From contig JADKGB010000004.1 in assembly GCA_016717225.1 (NCBI GenBank), positions 1-64,000 of the forward strand: a stretch of 64,000 nucleotides of DNA. The letters run 5' to 3'. The stretch comes from Flavobacteriales bacterium. Lineage in GTDB: Bacteria > Bacteroidota > Bacteroidia > Flavobacteriales_F > PHOS-HE28. Positions within the stretch are counted from its first letter, which is position 1, and each line of letters starts with the position of its first letter. Made by a program: the position numbers and the translations under genes. Below, piece after piece: positions 8,297 to 16,271 of this stretch. The notes under the pieces are model-generated. The model saw only the letters and a program-made list of their open reading frames with translations. It did no database searches and was not told the DNA's origin.

Positions 8297-9058
8297 TCAA
8301 CCACGGAAACGCACCATCACGGCGTTGCCTTTTTCCTCTCGTCTTGTTTCGAGCCGGTCTTTGAGGGCACTCACCAAAGAGGAGAGCGAAGTATGACCGT
8401 AGCTGCGCGGATCGAACCCTGGATCCAATCTGCGCAACGCCTGCCCCATGATGCTAAGAGACGCTTCTTCCTCATCCCCTTTGGCAATATCGAACGCCTT
8501 GCGGAGCTTCCGCATCAGGTCCGTGTTCTGAGAAAGCGAACTAAGGACAGGCTTTACACTTGACGTTCCGCGTTTCCCGGTCACCTGCTTTCGCTCAGGT
8601 GCGCGTGGCTCTTCCTGCACATCCAGGTTCTCGACGTAGATGAACCGATCACAGCCTTTTACAAAAGCTTCAGGCGTCTTCTTTTCCCCTACTCCGGTCA
8701 CGTAAAGACCTCCCTCGCGCAAACGTGTTGCGAGACGGGTGTAGTCGCTATCACTGCTCACGATGCAAAAGGCATCCACACGGTCGCTGTGTAGAATATC
8801 CATCGCATCAATGATCAACGCGCTGTCCGTGCTGTTCTTTCCCTTGGTATAGCCGAATTGTTGCACGGGCTGAATGGCGTTCGCGTTCAATAGCTCCTTC
8901 CACCCGGCCATGCCCATCGTTGTCCAATCGCCATAAATGCGCCGAATGGTGATAGCCCCTTGCTTGCTCACTTCCTCGATAATGGAACCAATGCGCTTGG
9001 GCTGGGCGTTATCACCATCGATCAGCAGGGCGATGGTAACGTCGTTGATCTTCTTCAT
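8297..9058 (-). CDS. NYN-domain protein with C-terminal LOTUS/OST-HTH domain
   Basis: A 253-residue two-domain protein. The N-terminal NYN (PIN-like) domain has the expected acidic residues in LLIDGDNAQ, STDSALIIDAMD and CIVSSDSDYTRL, which form a metal-dependent RNase-type active site. After a basic linker (about 150-175), the C-terminus carries a helical OST-HTH/LOTUS-like module (DLMRKLRKAFDIAKGDEEEA through YGHTSLSSLVSALKDRL), an RNA-binding domain often attached to NYN. Together they suggest RNA processing or decay. The start is the ATG at 9058 (MKKINDVTIALL). A possible start 10 codons upstream adds a Cys/Arg-rich stretch unlike the family. Confidence 0.88.
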   Translation of the reverse strand: MKKINDVTIALLIDGDNAQPKRIGSIIEEVSKQGAITIRRIYGDWTTMGMAGWKELLNANAIQPVQQFGYTKGKNSTDSALIIDAMDILHSDRVDAFCIVSSDSDYTRLATRLREGGLYVTGVGEKKTPEAFVKGCDRFIYVENLDVQEEPRAPERKQVTGKRGTSSVKPVLSSLSQNTDLMRKLRKAFDIAKGDEEEASLSIMGQALRRLDPGFDPRSYGHTSLSSLVSALKDRLETRREEKGNAVMVRFRG

Positions 9059-9301
9059 ACGGCAGCAAGGTAGGCGTACACGTTCCAAACGTCAGCGGTT
9101 TTCTGGGTTCACAGTACAGGAACAATTCCCATCGAAACAGCATCTTTGAGCAAGACCTTCGCCAGTGCACAAGCATACCAATATGCATTCCCGGATCTTG
9201 CATCCATTGATCCGGGTATCTGGGAAATGCGATCGGAATTGGCCTCGTCCAGGATATCTCGCTACATCCATTGATCCTGTCTCTACACATTCTGCCCAGC
9301 C

Positions 9302-9859
9302 ATGAAGAGGGTCCTGCTTGCAATGATCATCTGCTTAGGTGCGGCCGGGCTCGGGTGGCTGGCCATCCATGGGTTTCCATTTCTGAAAAGCCGATATGAA
9401 GGAGTTGCAGCCCACTCTGCTGAACTGCGCAACTTGGGCGTGCGAGCGATCCCAGCTCGTGATGTCCCGGTGGCAGCGCTTCTATTGTTCGGCGACAGCA
9501 TCATTGGGCGTGGCTTCAATACGGTGCGGCGCGATGGCAACGCTGGTGGGCATGCGGAGATCAATACGATCACTGATGCGATGAGGTCATTCGGGATCGA
9601 TGCTTTCAACAAGCTTGACCGTGATAGACTAACCTTGATCAGCACCTTTGAACCATGCGCTATGTGCAAGGGCGCTATTCTGGAATACCGCATTCGGAAT
9701 GTACGCTATGTCAAAGCCAAGTCCATGTTGCACTGGCTTCGCGAAGACCTTCGTGGGATCTCCTACGATATAGGAAAAACCCGAATTGGCCCGGTAGGTC
9801 TGCAAGACAGTCTCTTTCGAATGCATCCGAATTATGATCCTACAAGAACGGACCGTTGA
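9302..9859 (+). CDS. Membrane-anchored deaminase-fold protein
   Basis: A 185-residue protein with the zinc-dependent cytidine/tRNA-adenosine deaminase motif: HAEINT (His84, catalytic Glu86) and EPCAMC (Cys119, Cys122). A VAALLLFGDSIIGRG strand pair precedes it and YRIRNVRYVKAKSM follows. This is closest to the CMP/dCMP or guanine/tRNA deaminase branch. It is preceded by a strongly hydrophobic N-terminal segment (residues 4-22, LLAMIICLGAAGLGWLAI) that looks like a membrane anchor or uncleaved signal. Known housekeeping deaminases are cytosolic, so the anchor is unusual. The substrate is unknown. The gene is alone between an NYN gene and a hairpin. Confidence 0.78.
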   Translation: MKRVLLAMIICLGAAGLGWLAIHGFPFLKSRYEGVAAHSAELRNLGVRAIPARDVPVAALLLFGDSIIGRGFNTVRRDGNAGGHAEINTITDAMRSFGIDAFNKLDRDRLTLISTFEPCAMCKGAILEYRIRNVRYVKAKSMLHWLREDLRGISYDIGKTRIGPVGLQDSLFRMHPNYDPTRTDR

Positions 9860-9865
9860 AAATGC

Positions 9866-9893
9866 CGAAGCGCGCCTTACGGGGCGCGCTTCG
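9866..9893. terminator. Possible terminator hairpin after the deaminase gene
   Basis: A perfect 11-bp stem (CGAAGCGCGCC / GGCGCGCTTCG) with a 6-nt loop, starting 7 nt after the stop codon. No T-run follows, so it may act as a transcript-stabilising hairpin rather than a full intrinsic terminator. Confidence 0.45.
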
Positions 9894-10080
9894 AGTATCC
9901 TGGTCTCCGAGCTTACGGGCTTGGACAAAGGCTTTTTCTGCTCTTAGGCTTTTTGCCTTCTGTGGCCAGGGGTATGTTCAGGAACCGGATCTTGTTTGAG
10001 GTTCCGTGATGGTATAACGTTGGTTCCTACGGGAAGGTTGCGTGTTCTGGAAAAAAATATTGAACCTCCGATCTCTTCGG

Positions 10081-10404
10081 TCAGAACACTTTTCCACTTT
10101 GCAAGAACATGACGAAGATGAACGTCATGAGAAAGTGATGTGTAAAGAGAAGGATGGTTGCCCAATTCAGCATCGTCTTGCTGCTCCCCTGCACCGCAGG
10201 AAAGAGCTTCTTGTTATTGAAGGCGATGATGGGCAAGGGCAATGTGACGACCATGAATATGATAGCTAAAGCCCTGAACAAGAAAACATTGTCGAACAAT
10301 CCGAAGAAAAGGTGAGCGTAGTAAAATGCCATACCGGCGAAGGACAACACGCCCAAACGGGTGAAGAGTCTTGCTTCTGCTACCATTTTGCTCTTGGGTT
10401 CCAT
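10081..10404 (-). CDS. Small integral membrane protein, unknown
   Basis: A 107-residue protein with three predicted membrane helices: about 17-38 (LGVLSFAGMAFYYAHLFFGL), 42-60 (FLFRALAIIFMVVTLPLPII) and 83-103 (ILLFTHHFLMTFIFVMFLQ). Short charged loops and a basic N-terminus lie around them. I do not recognise a family. It is transcribed on the minus strand, downstream of the membrane-protein operon that ends at 10494. The 89-nt gap leaves open whether it belongs to the same transcript. Confidence 0.7.
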   Translation of the reverse strand: MEPKSKMVAEARLFTRLGVLSFAGMAFYYAHLFFGLFDNVFLFRALAIIFMVVTLPLPIIAFNNKKLFPAVQGSSKTMLNWATILLFTHHFLMTFIFVMFLQSGKVF

Positions 10405-10493
10405 GTAAAAGACGCACCGTTTGAACGAGGTTGCCGCACGCGGGTTACATTCTTTTTCAACATAACCGTTCGAAAATGTGTGGCAACTCCTGA

Positions 10494-11210
10494 TCAGGAT
10501 CTACGTCGCAGCAGCGAAGTCAGCACTATAACGGCAAGGCTCGCTGCCAAACAGAAAATGCCCCATGAATAATGTTCGGGCAAATAATCACGCAAACTAT
10601 CCAACGCCATATGCCCTGCTTGAGGCAGAGCTGAAAGTCGCTGCGAACCCGCGGCCTGCAATACGTATCGGCACGGCTCCTCGACGAAGGTGAAGAGGAT
10701 CAACGCACCACTGGCCGTCAGAAATGCCCACTGCCAACGTGCGATCCTGAAAGACGGATCAGCTCGTCGCCGATGCAGCGCAATACATCCAAAGGCTATA
10801 AGCCCAAGTGATACAAGGATCGGGGCCAGAACCGGGCCAACCCATACCACCGGCACCAGGAACAGGATGTCCCAATCGAACAAACTCAATGGCCAATCGA
10901 GTATCGCCTTCAGGAAGACATAGTAGAAGATGTCCCAGACCCCGAAGCAGAAACAGAACCATGCGAAACGCTCGAGGCGTTTTGAGGTCAGAAGAGCGCC
11001 TGGTGCGAGCAGCATCACCATAGTGGCCAGTTCGCGCAACAGTTCAGTTACCGCAATATGCGGGTCGATCGGTGCAACCGGAAATGCAAAGGCCTTGGGA
11101 TAATAGAGCTGACGGAGGTAAATGACCACGGCGCTTTCCAGAAACGCCATGGCTACCGCAAAGGCGGTCATCCACGGAAGGACTCGAAGCCAGTTCGTTT
11201 GGGTCCTCAT
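10494..11210 (-). CDS. Multi-pass membrane protein, last gene of the DUF4173 operon
   Basis: A 238-residue hydrophobic protein with about six membrane segments, beginning MRTQTNWLRVLPWMTAFAVA. Motifs such as FCFGVWDIFYYVFLKAILDWP and the Trp/Pro-rich LFDWDILFLVPVVWVGP recur in uncharacterised bacterial membrane proteins, but I cannot name the family. The start at 11210 overlaps the upstream gene's stop by 4 nt (ATGA), which fits translational coupling and argues against a longer start at 11351. It is the last of six overlapping genes on the minus strand. Confidence 0.75.
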   Translation of the reverse strand: MRTQTNWLRVLPWMTAFAVAMAFLESAVVIYLRQLYYPKAFAFPVAPIDPHIAVTELLRELATMVMLLAPGALLTSKRLERFAWFCFCFGVWDIFYYVFLKAILDWPLSLFDWDILFLVPVVWVGPVLAPILVSLGLIAFGCIALHRRRADPSFRIARWQWAFLTASGALILFTFVEEPCRYVLQAAGSQRLSALPQAGHMALDSLRDYLPEHYSWGIFCLAASLAVIVLTSLLRRRS

Positions 11211-12139
11211 ATCCGCGCTTGAATGGTGGATACCAAGCCACGATGATCCGAACCGGAAATGCGAAAACTGTCCAAGGACGACACGGAAAGTTGGCGGGTA
11301 ACCAGCACATGGTCCAGTGGGATCAACGCCATGCCCGCGATCGACGGCCAAGTTGCTCCAGTGCTCTTGGAGTGTTCACGAAGACCCGTTCTGTTGCAAA
11401 GCCGGGCTAACGCTTTATCCCAACCAACCGTATTCAGGTCACCGATAAGGATGGTTGGTATCGATGACGAATTGATCAGCGTCGCGAGCATGTCGAGTTG
11501 CTCATTCCGTTCACGGAAACACGTGTAGTTCCCGGGAGAGGTGGCATGCACACAGAACAAGCGGATCAGTCCGTTCGGCGTGCGAACCATAGCCTCTACC
11601 ATGGGCCTCCGACAGAGTTGTTTGACTTCCACTTGTTCGAACGGGATCTTGCTGAACAGAGCGATGCCATAGCAATTGGTACCGGGCATTGACCGGTGGA
11701 AGGGATATGCGCTTTTCAAGTTCACTTTCAACACTTGGGCCCATTCCGGACTTACCTCTTGAAAGGAGATCACATCCGCCCCCGTGGCCAAAGCTTCTTC
11801 CAGGACTTCAGCATGATCATCGTTCGGTTGAAGCAAGTTCATCTGTGCGACGCGCAATACATCAGGCCCTTCGAGCGGGACCTCCTGCTCCACTGGATCC
11901 ATGGTAGGCCAAAGCGTCAATGCCAGAGCAAGCATGGAAGCACCACCGGTCCACCAGCGCCTTTGAGGCAAATTCCAAACTGCGATCAAACCGAACGCGA
12001 CAGCCCATTGCACGAGAAATGCACGCGCCAGCATCGGGAGAAAGTGATCCGGTGCGAATGCGAGAACAACCGCGACCGAAAGCAGAACACCAGCAGCAAC
12101 GGGCCCATCAGCCCACCAGGAAAGAAGCTTCTTCATCAT
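11207..12139 (-). CDS. Membrane-anchored endonuclease/exonuclease/phosphatase (EEP) family protein
   Basis: A 310-residue protein with three N-terminal hydrophobic segments (about 13-80) followed by an EEP (DNase I-like) domain. Active-site motifs are visible in order: RVAQMNLLQPN, SFQEVSPEW (metal-binding Glu), the GDLNTVGW strand (Asp/Asn), and the terminal GSDHRGLV with the catalytic Asp-His. Such membrane-anchored EEP proteins are thought to act outside the membrane on lipids, sugar phosphates or nucleic acid; the substrate is not known here. Both ends overlap neighbours by 4 nt (ATGA), so it is tightly coupled within the operon. Confidence 0.85.
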   Translation of the reverse strand: MMKKLLSWWADGPVAAGVLLSVAVVLAFAPDHFLPMLARAFLVQWAVAFGLIAVWNLPQRRWWTGGASMLALALTLWPTMDPVEQEVPLEGPDVLRVAQMNLLQPNDDHAEVLEEALATGADVISFQEVSPEWAQVLKVNLKSAYPFHRSMPGTNCYGIALFSKIPFEQVEVKQLCRRPMVEAMVRTPNGLIRLFCVHATSPGNYTCFRERNEQLDMLATLINSSSIPTILIGDLNTVGWDKALARLCNRTGLREHSKSTGATWPSIAGMALIPLDHVLVTRQLSVSSLDSFRISGSDHRGLVSTIQARI

Positions 12140-12648
12140 ATCCCCACGCGTTCAGCATGTTGTTCCAAACTGCGGATATCCCGAAGCACCAACCACAACG
12201 GGATCGCACCGATAACCCCGAACGATGCATCGACACAACGCCAGAAGAACGGAATGCCGCGTACAGGTGCCCAAGCGAACGCCAGTAGAAGCACCAACGC
12301 ACAACACCACAACCCCCATTCGATGATCCATTTATTGCGAACCGGGTCGCGCAGTACACCGAAAAAAGCAAGCCCGATAACGATGTGTGCGAAGGCCAAC
12401 CAATCCGTACCATAGAACAGGAACGGATACTTGCTACCCACATCAGCGATCGCGATAGCAGCGCTTTCGGCCCACGTATGCCACTGGCCGGGCCAGCCCA
12501 TCGTAAAGTCACTCAGCCATTGGGTTCCCCATTCCAACGGCACCGCTGTAAGACCGCTGAACCAGAGCGCTCCTATGAAAAAGAGCGTCCAATTGCGAAT
12601 GCGTTTGCGGATCCGTGAAATATCCATTGCTTCAGTCAGGGGTTTCAT
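12136..12648 (-). CDS. Membrane protein, unknown (DUF4173 operon)
   Basis: A 170-residue protein with four predicted membrane helices (about 19-38, 65-80, 85-100 and 110-130, with a further one near 140-155). A conserved-looking RDPVRNKWIIEWGLW segment lies between helices. I do not recognise the family. The start at 12648 overlaps the end of the DUF4173 gene by 17 nt; an alternative ATG at 12627 would give a 4-nt gap. Its stop overlaps the EEP start by 4 nt. It is likely co-expressed with its neighbours. Confidence 0.72.
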   Translation of the reverse strand: MKPLTEAMDISRIRKRIRNWTLFFIGALWFSGLTAVPLEWGTQWLSDFTMGWPGQWHTWAESAAIAIADVGSKYPFLFYGTDWLAFAHIVIGLAFFGVLRDPVRNKWIIEWGLWCCALVLLLAFAWAPVRGIPFFWRCVDASFGVIGAIPLWLVLRDIRSLEQHAERVGI

Positions 12649-14185
12649 GATCCTTGGTCAGCGCCAGATAGGTGCGTCTGTCGGCGAACGTCCAGCTCTG
12701 CCAATCCTGTGTTCGATACTGTTCCAGAAAATCCGCCTTTCGACCATTCAGATCGGCGCTGAACGTGTTGGGATCGAGTCGGGTGACCCAACGGGTCGCG
12801 TTCTCCTGGTGTTTGCTCATCTGCTCGCGCACGCGATCCATGTCGGCATACAACAATGGCAAAACCTTGTCGCTCATCGCCAGGTAATTGTCCACGTCTA
12901 TCTCTCCCTGGTTCCAGTGATGCAGATTGTAGCGCACTATGGTGCTGTCCCAGTCTACGGTTCCCAAGCTTACGAGCATCGCAAAGGCGGCCCAGCCGTT
13001 CACACGAACCAGATAGAAAAATGACTTGCGCTCACGGATCTTGATGAAGAGCGTGACCAGGCCCACCAGCATGAGCACCAAAAAAACGATGACCCCGATA
13101 CGCTTGTACGCAAGTCCGTGGAAGCTGATGTAATGGTAGTTGCGAAGAAAGACCGAAACGCCAAGAATGAAGTTCTGGACGAGCCAAGCTGATGCCAACA
13201 AAATGAGCGTTCGGTTCTTCGGGTGGAAATTCATATTGCCCCGGAACTGATAGAATAGGATCGCCATGCTCAACAAAATGCTGATGATGAGCAACCAAGT
13301 GCCTTCATGAACGAATTCCTTCAAGCTCATGCCCGGCTCCACCATGAAACCGAACCAGACCCATTGGATGTCGATCGCGTTCACAACCAGTAAAAGGGCA
13401 TTCACCAGAACGAGCAGTACAACGGCCATTCGCCGCTCTCGGTCCAACGCACCCATAGCGAGTGGAGGTAGCCAATGGGCGCGCTTCACCCTCATCCTTT
13501 TGAGCGTATCCGCCATCGCACCCTCGGCATGTATCAACCTGTTACCCGCATAACGGATCAACAGCGAGGCGGTGAGCACCAGACCGAAGAGAAAAAACAG
13601 TGTGTGTGGAGTGAAGACTTCCGTGAAAAGTCGAGAAAAATACTCACCGATGGTATCCAGGAATCCAGCGGTCATCGCGTCGAATTTGCTGTTACCGCCT
13701 TTGTACAACAGGAAGAAAACAGCCAACACCAACAGTGGTAGAAACACCAACCTCCCTGACCTCCAACCTTTTCGAAAACCGGTATTGTCCGGCAGGACGT
13801 TTCCCACCGAGGCGAACAAGCCCAGCGGTGTACTTACCACGTTGCTCATCCACTGCACTGTTGCGAAAGTGACCGCCCGCAAAGAAGGTGCGTGCGCAAA
13901 AGCGGAACAAACCACCAGGGTGGAACACACGGCAATGGTGGCAATTATGGAGCCTTGCCATGCCATGGAGAAAGCGGAGATCAGAACGCCGAAAGTCGCG
14001 ACTCTTGTTGAGCGTGAGAACCCGCTCCAACCCAGATCAGCGACCAACAACGCGATGATGAGCACGGAGAATACGGGTAGGTTGATGCCGATGTCCTGAT
14101 CCCAAAAGAGTTGATCAAAAATGACGGCCGCCAAAAAGGTGGTGATGGTTGCGATACGAAATGTGGTGTTCTGCTGTGCGCTCAT
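12632..14185 (-). CDS. DUF4173 family membrane protein
   Basis: A 517-residue polytopic protein. The N-terminal two thirds hold about ten membrane helices. Sequence landmarks of DUF4173 include NRTLILLASAWLVQNFILGVS and FHGLAYKRIGVIVFLVLMLVG. The C-terminal about 110 residues are soluble and rich in charged residues (LNGRKADFLEQYRTQDWQSW). The family is widespread in Bacteroidota and Firmicutes without known activity. Here it is sandwiched between a winged-helix regulator (4-nt overlap) and a small membrane protein, which implies that the regulator controls its own membrane partner genes. Confidence 0.85.
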   Translation of the reverse strand: MSAQQNTTFRIATITTFLAAVIFDQLFWDQDIGINLPVFSVLIIALLVADLGWSGFSRSTRVATFGVLISAFSMAWQGSIIATIAVCSTLVVCSAFAHAPSLRAVTFATVQWMSNVVSTPLGLFASVGNVLPDNTGFRKGWRSGRLVFLPLLVLAVFFLLYKGGNSKFDAMTAGFLDTIGEYFSRLFTEVFTPHTLFFLFGLVLTASLLIRYAGNRLIHAEGAMADTLKRMRVKRAHWLPPLAMGALDRERRMAVVLLVLVNALLLVVNAIDIQWVWFGFMVEPGMSLKEFVHEGTWLLIISILLSMAILFYQFRGNMNFHPKNRTLILLASAWLVQNFILGVSVFLRNYHYISFHGLAYKRIGVIVFLVLMLVGLVTLFIKIRERKSFFYLVRVNGWAAFAMLVSLGTVDWDSTIVRYNLHHWNQGEIDVDNYLAMSDKVLPLLYADMDRVREQMSKHQENATRWVTRLDPNTFSADLNGRKADFLEQYRTQDWQSWTFADRRTYLALTKDHETPD

Positions 14186-14478
14186 TGTCGTAGGTCTTTT
14201 TTCAGCAATTGGTCCATAGCGTCCAAGTGATCCTTGAAAGCCTTGGTGCCAGCAACGGTGGCTTTGTAACTTGTATTGGGTCGGCTACCAATAAATCGCT
14301 TGCGCACCTGCACATAGCGGGTACTTGTGAGTGCGGTCATGTGGCTCGCGAGGTTGCCGTCGGTCACGCTCAACAATTCCTTGAGCGTTCCATGGTCTAC
14401 CCAATCGTTCACGATCAGCACGGCCATGATCCCCAAACGGACGCGGCTCTCGAACGCTTTATGGAGACCGTCGATCAT
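14182..14478 (-). CDS. Winged-helix transcriptional regulator
   Basis: A 98-residue DNA-binding protein. The MIDGLHKAFESRVRLGIMAV start, the helix-turn-helix stretch TLKELLSVTDGNLASHMTAL and the wing with YVQVRKRFIGSRPNTSYKAT match the small winged-helix family (ArsR/MarR-like, PF13601 type) that accompanies membrane-protein operons in Bacteroidota. The start at 14478 gives a 4-nt ATGA overlap with the upstream gene; a longer start at 14520 would run into that gene. It probably binds the palindrome and repeats just upstream of the operon (15137-15163) and controls its own transcription. The signal sensed is unknown. Confidence 0.88.
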   Translation of the reverse strand: MIDGLHKAFESRVRLGIMAVLIVNDWVDHGTLKELLSVTDGNLASHMTALTSTRYVQVRKRFIGSRPNTSYKATVAGTKAFKDHLDAMDQLLKKDLRQ

Positions 14479-15137
14479 TCGTTCGCAGTTGGAAGGGAAG
14501 CTCGCTCGTGTCGCAGCCACATGAGACCACCGTATACGATGTGCAGAACACCAAAACCTAGCGCCCAGAACATCAGGCCCGCGCCGATCCAGAAAGAAGC
14601 GACGACACCGAGGGCCAATTCGCTCAAGGCCAACCAGCGGATCTCATCGAGCGTGTATTTGCTGGCGTTCAGCAATGCGAGGCCATAGAATACGAGCGTT
14701 GCGGGGGCGACGAGTCCCGGCAGCCGATGGTACATGAGCGCGAGGCAGACCAAGCCACCAGCAGCAAGTGGGATCAGCAGATTCCACATCAAGCGCCGCG
14801 CACTTGTATCCCATAGCCCTTGCCCAGTTCGCTTGCTCCTCCGCCAGGTGAACCAGAACGCACCGAGCAAAGCCATACTGAGAACAGTAACAGCAATTAC
14901 CAGAAGGACCAGCGAGAGCGAACCATAATTCTCGTCCCCACTGACCTGGCTGTACGTAAGGGCATCACCAGCCGGCCCAGTAAACCCGTAGATGTATTGC
15001 TGTGCCACCCATGCTCCCCCAAGCGCAACAACGCCTGCGAAAACGCCACTGAGGCCACTGAGCGAGAGGAACCGCGTGCTGCGGTCCATAAGCGACCGGA
15101 TGTGTGCGATATCCGACAGGTGATCGTTCTGTGTCAT
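14475..15137 (-). CDS. Membrane protein, unknown (first gene of the regulator/DUF4173 operon)
   Basis: A 220-residue protein with five predicted helices (about 28-50, 75-95, 115-133, 143-160 and 178-205) after a soluble N-terminus (IAHIRSLMDRSTRFLSLSGLSG). This layout recurs in Bacteroidota next to small winged-helix regulators, but no function is known to me. It opens the six-gene operon. Its start codon lies 2 nt from a CAAAGTACTTTG palindrome, so translation initiation and operator overlap. Its stop overlaps the regulator's ATG. Confidence 0.78.
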   Translation of the reverse strand: MTQNDHLSDIAHIRSLMDRSTRFLSLSGLSGVFAGVVALGGAWVAQQYIYGFTGPAGDALTYSQVSGDENYGSLSLVLLVIAVTVLSMALLGAFWFTWRRSKRTGQGLWDTSARRLMWNLLIPLAAGGLVCLALMYHRLPGLVAPATLVFYGLALLNASKYTLDEIRWLALSELALGVVASFWIGAGLMFWALGFGVLHIVYGGLMWLRHERASLPTANE

Positions 15138-15187
15138 TGCAAAGTACTTTGAATTGCAAAGTAAAGAACGAAATGGATCCGGTCCAA
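15137..15187 (-). promoter_or_regulatory. Promoter and putative operator of the winged-helix/DUF4173 operon
   Basis: Two direct copies of TTGCAAAGTA (15137-15146 and 15154-15163, 17 nt apart) and a perfect 12-bp palindrome CAAAGTACTTTG (15140-15151) lie directly before the first start codon. On the minus strand the distal copy reads TTTACTTTG and is preceded 24 nt earlier by TTG (15185-15187), which fits the Bacteroidetes -33/-7 pattern. The proximal copy would then cover the transcription start, as expected for repression by the operon's own regulator. Binding is inferred. Confidence 0.55.
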
Positions 15188-15368
15188 GTATGTGTCAAGA
15201 AAAATTATTCCGGAATGAAGCGCTCCTGGGACCAAATGGAGAACACTGTTGTCGGGAGAAAATTCATCGGATCCGCTGGAAGCATTACTATCACTGATGG
15301 TCCGTGTGTCAAATTTCGAAAAGGCTTATGTTTCCCGAAGCTTTGCCAACAGTTTGCTGTCTGCGCGA

Positions 15369-15476
15369 TTCCGGGTCAGGCCCGGAATGACAAACTGCTT
15401 GGAAGTACGGTCTGGCGCGGTCGCCTCGCCAGACCGTACTTCCTTCTTGACTGTCACCCCGGCTATGAGCCGGGGT
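15369..15476. repeat. Composite intergenic element of three perfect hairpins
   Basis: Three consecutive hairpins: TTCCGGG/CCCGGAA (15369-15387, 7 bp), a 17-bp perfect stem with arms 15401-15417 and 15427-15443 and a 9-nt loop, and ACCCCGGCT/AGCCGGGGT (15456-15476, 9 bp, 3-nt loop). The outer two match the style of common dispersed palindromic repeats containing ATTCCGGG and CCCCGGCT. The gap of about 425 nt from 15138 to 15563 holds no plausible gene. The element lies between the divergent start of the DUF4173 operon and the 3' end of the ZIP gene. Confidence 0.65.
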
Positions 15477-15563
15477 CGCACAAAGGTTTCCCGGACAACA
15501 GTGAAATGGAGAAGGTCGCCTTCTTTGATCGGTACATCATGCTGACAAAGCGCGACCAGGACA

Positions 15564-16271
15564 TCAGTGCATACTCAAGAACGCGAGCATGGCACCAGCG
15601 AGCACGGTCAGGAATCGCTTCGCATTGAAGCGGTGATCGGGCGTGGTCTCGAAGATGATCGTCGTACTGATGTGCAACAACATGCCAATGGCCAACGCCA
15701 GAGCACGGGTCAGAAAGCCTTTGCCAAGTTGGTCCCCACCCAAAAGACCCGCACCTATCCCGACCGGCAAAGCACAGGCGAACACGACCAGCATGGCCCA
15801 TGACCTTCCGCTCGGGACGTGAGAACGATGAAGCACCGCTGCCAATGCGATCGCCATGGGCGCCTTGTGCATCAGCACACCAGCAACAAATGGCAGGTTG
15901 GCGCTCACAACGGGGTCGGCGAACGGCAATCCTTCGGTGAACGAGTGCAAGCAAAGGCTGAGCAAGGTGGCCAGGGGCAGGGTGTGGCTATGCCCCCCCT
16001 GCACATGAACGTGTCCGTGTTCAATACCTCGGCTAAAGAACTCCAACACCACCTGCAACATGAACCCCCCGAGAACCCAAGGGCCTATGTCATGTCCACC
16101 CTGCTCGTACAGTTCAGGAAGCATGTGAACGACCGTGATGCTCAACAGGAAAGCCCCGCTGAACGCCAGAAGCAATTTCACCAGTCCAGTGTTCGCCTCT
16201 GTACGACGCACCCATGCACCGGCCGCCAACGGCAATGCTGCGAAGAGCGATGAAAGGAGCAGAAGGTTCAT
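15564..16271 (-). CDS. ZIP family metal transporter
   Basis: A 235-residue divalent-metal uptake transporter with about eight membrane helices. The signature metal-site helices are clear: LCLHSFTEGLPFAD (helix IV) and VLMHKAPMAIALAAVL (helix V), and a His-rich loop HGHVHVQGGHSH lies between helices III and IV. Likely substrates are zinc or related divalent metals. The start codon overlaps the stop of the upstream methyltransferase gene by 4 nt (ATGA), so the two are translated as a coupled pair on the minus strand. Confidence 0.93.
   Translation of the reverse strand: MNLLLLSSLFAALPLAAGAWVRRTEANTGLVKLLLAFSGAFLLSITVVHMLPELYEQGGHDIGPWVLGGFMLQVVLEFFSRGIEHGHVHVQGGHSHTLPLATLLSLCLHSFTEGLPFADPVVSANLPFVAGVLMHKAPMAIALAAVLHRSHVPSGRSWAMLVVFACALPVGIGAGLLGGDQLGKGFLTRALALAIGMLLHISTTIIFETTPDHRFNAKRFLTVLAGAMLAFLSMH

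Noticed and set aside
9191..9277. 13-nt direct repeat CATCCATTGATCC (9201-9213, 9265-9277) and a CCGGATC/GATCCGG pair before the deaminase gene
   Set aside because: Short and without a promoter pattern or known binding-site form; could be chance.
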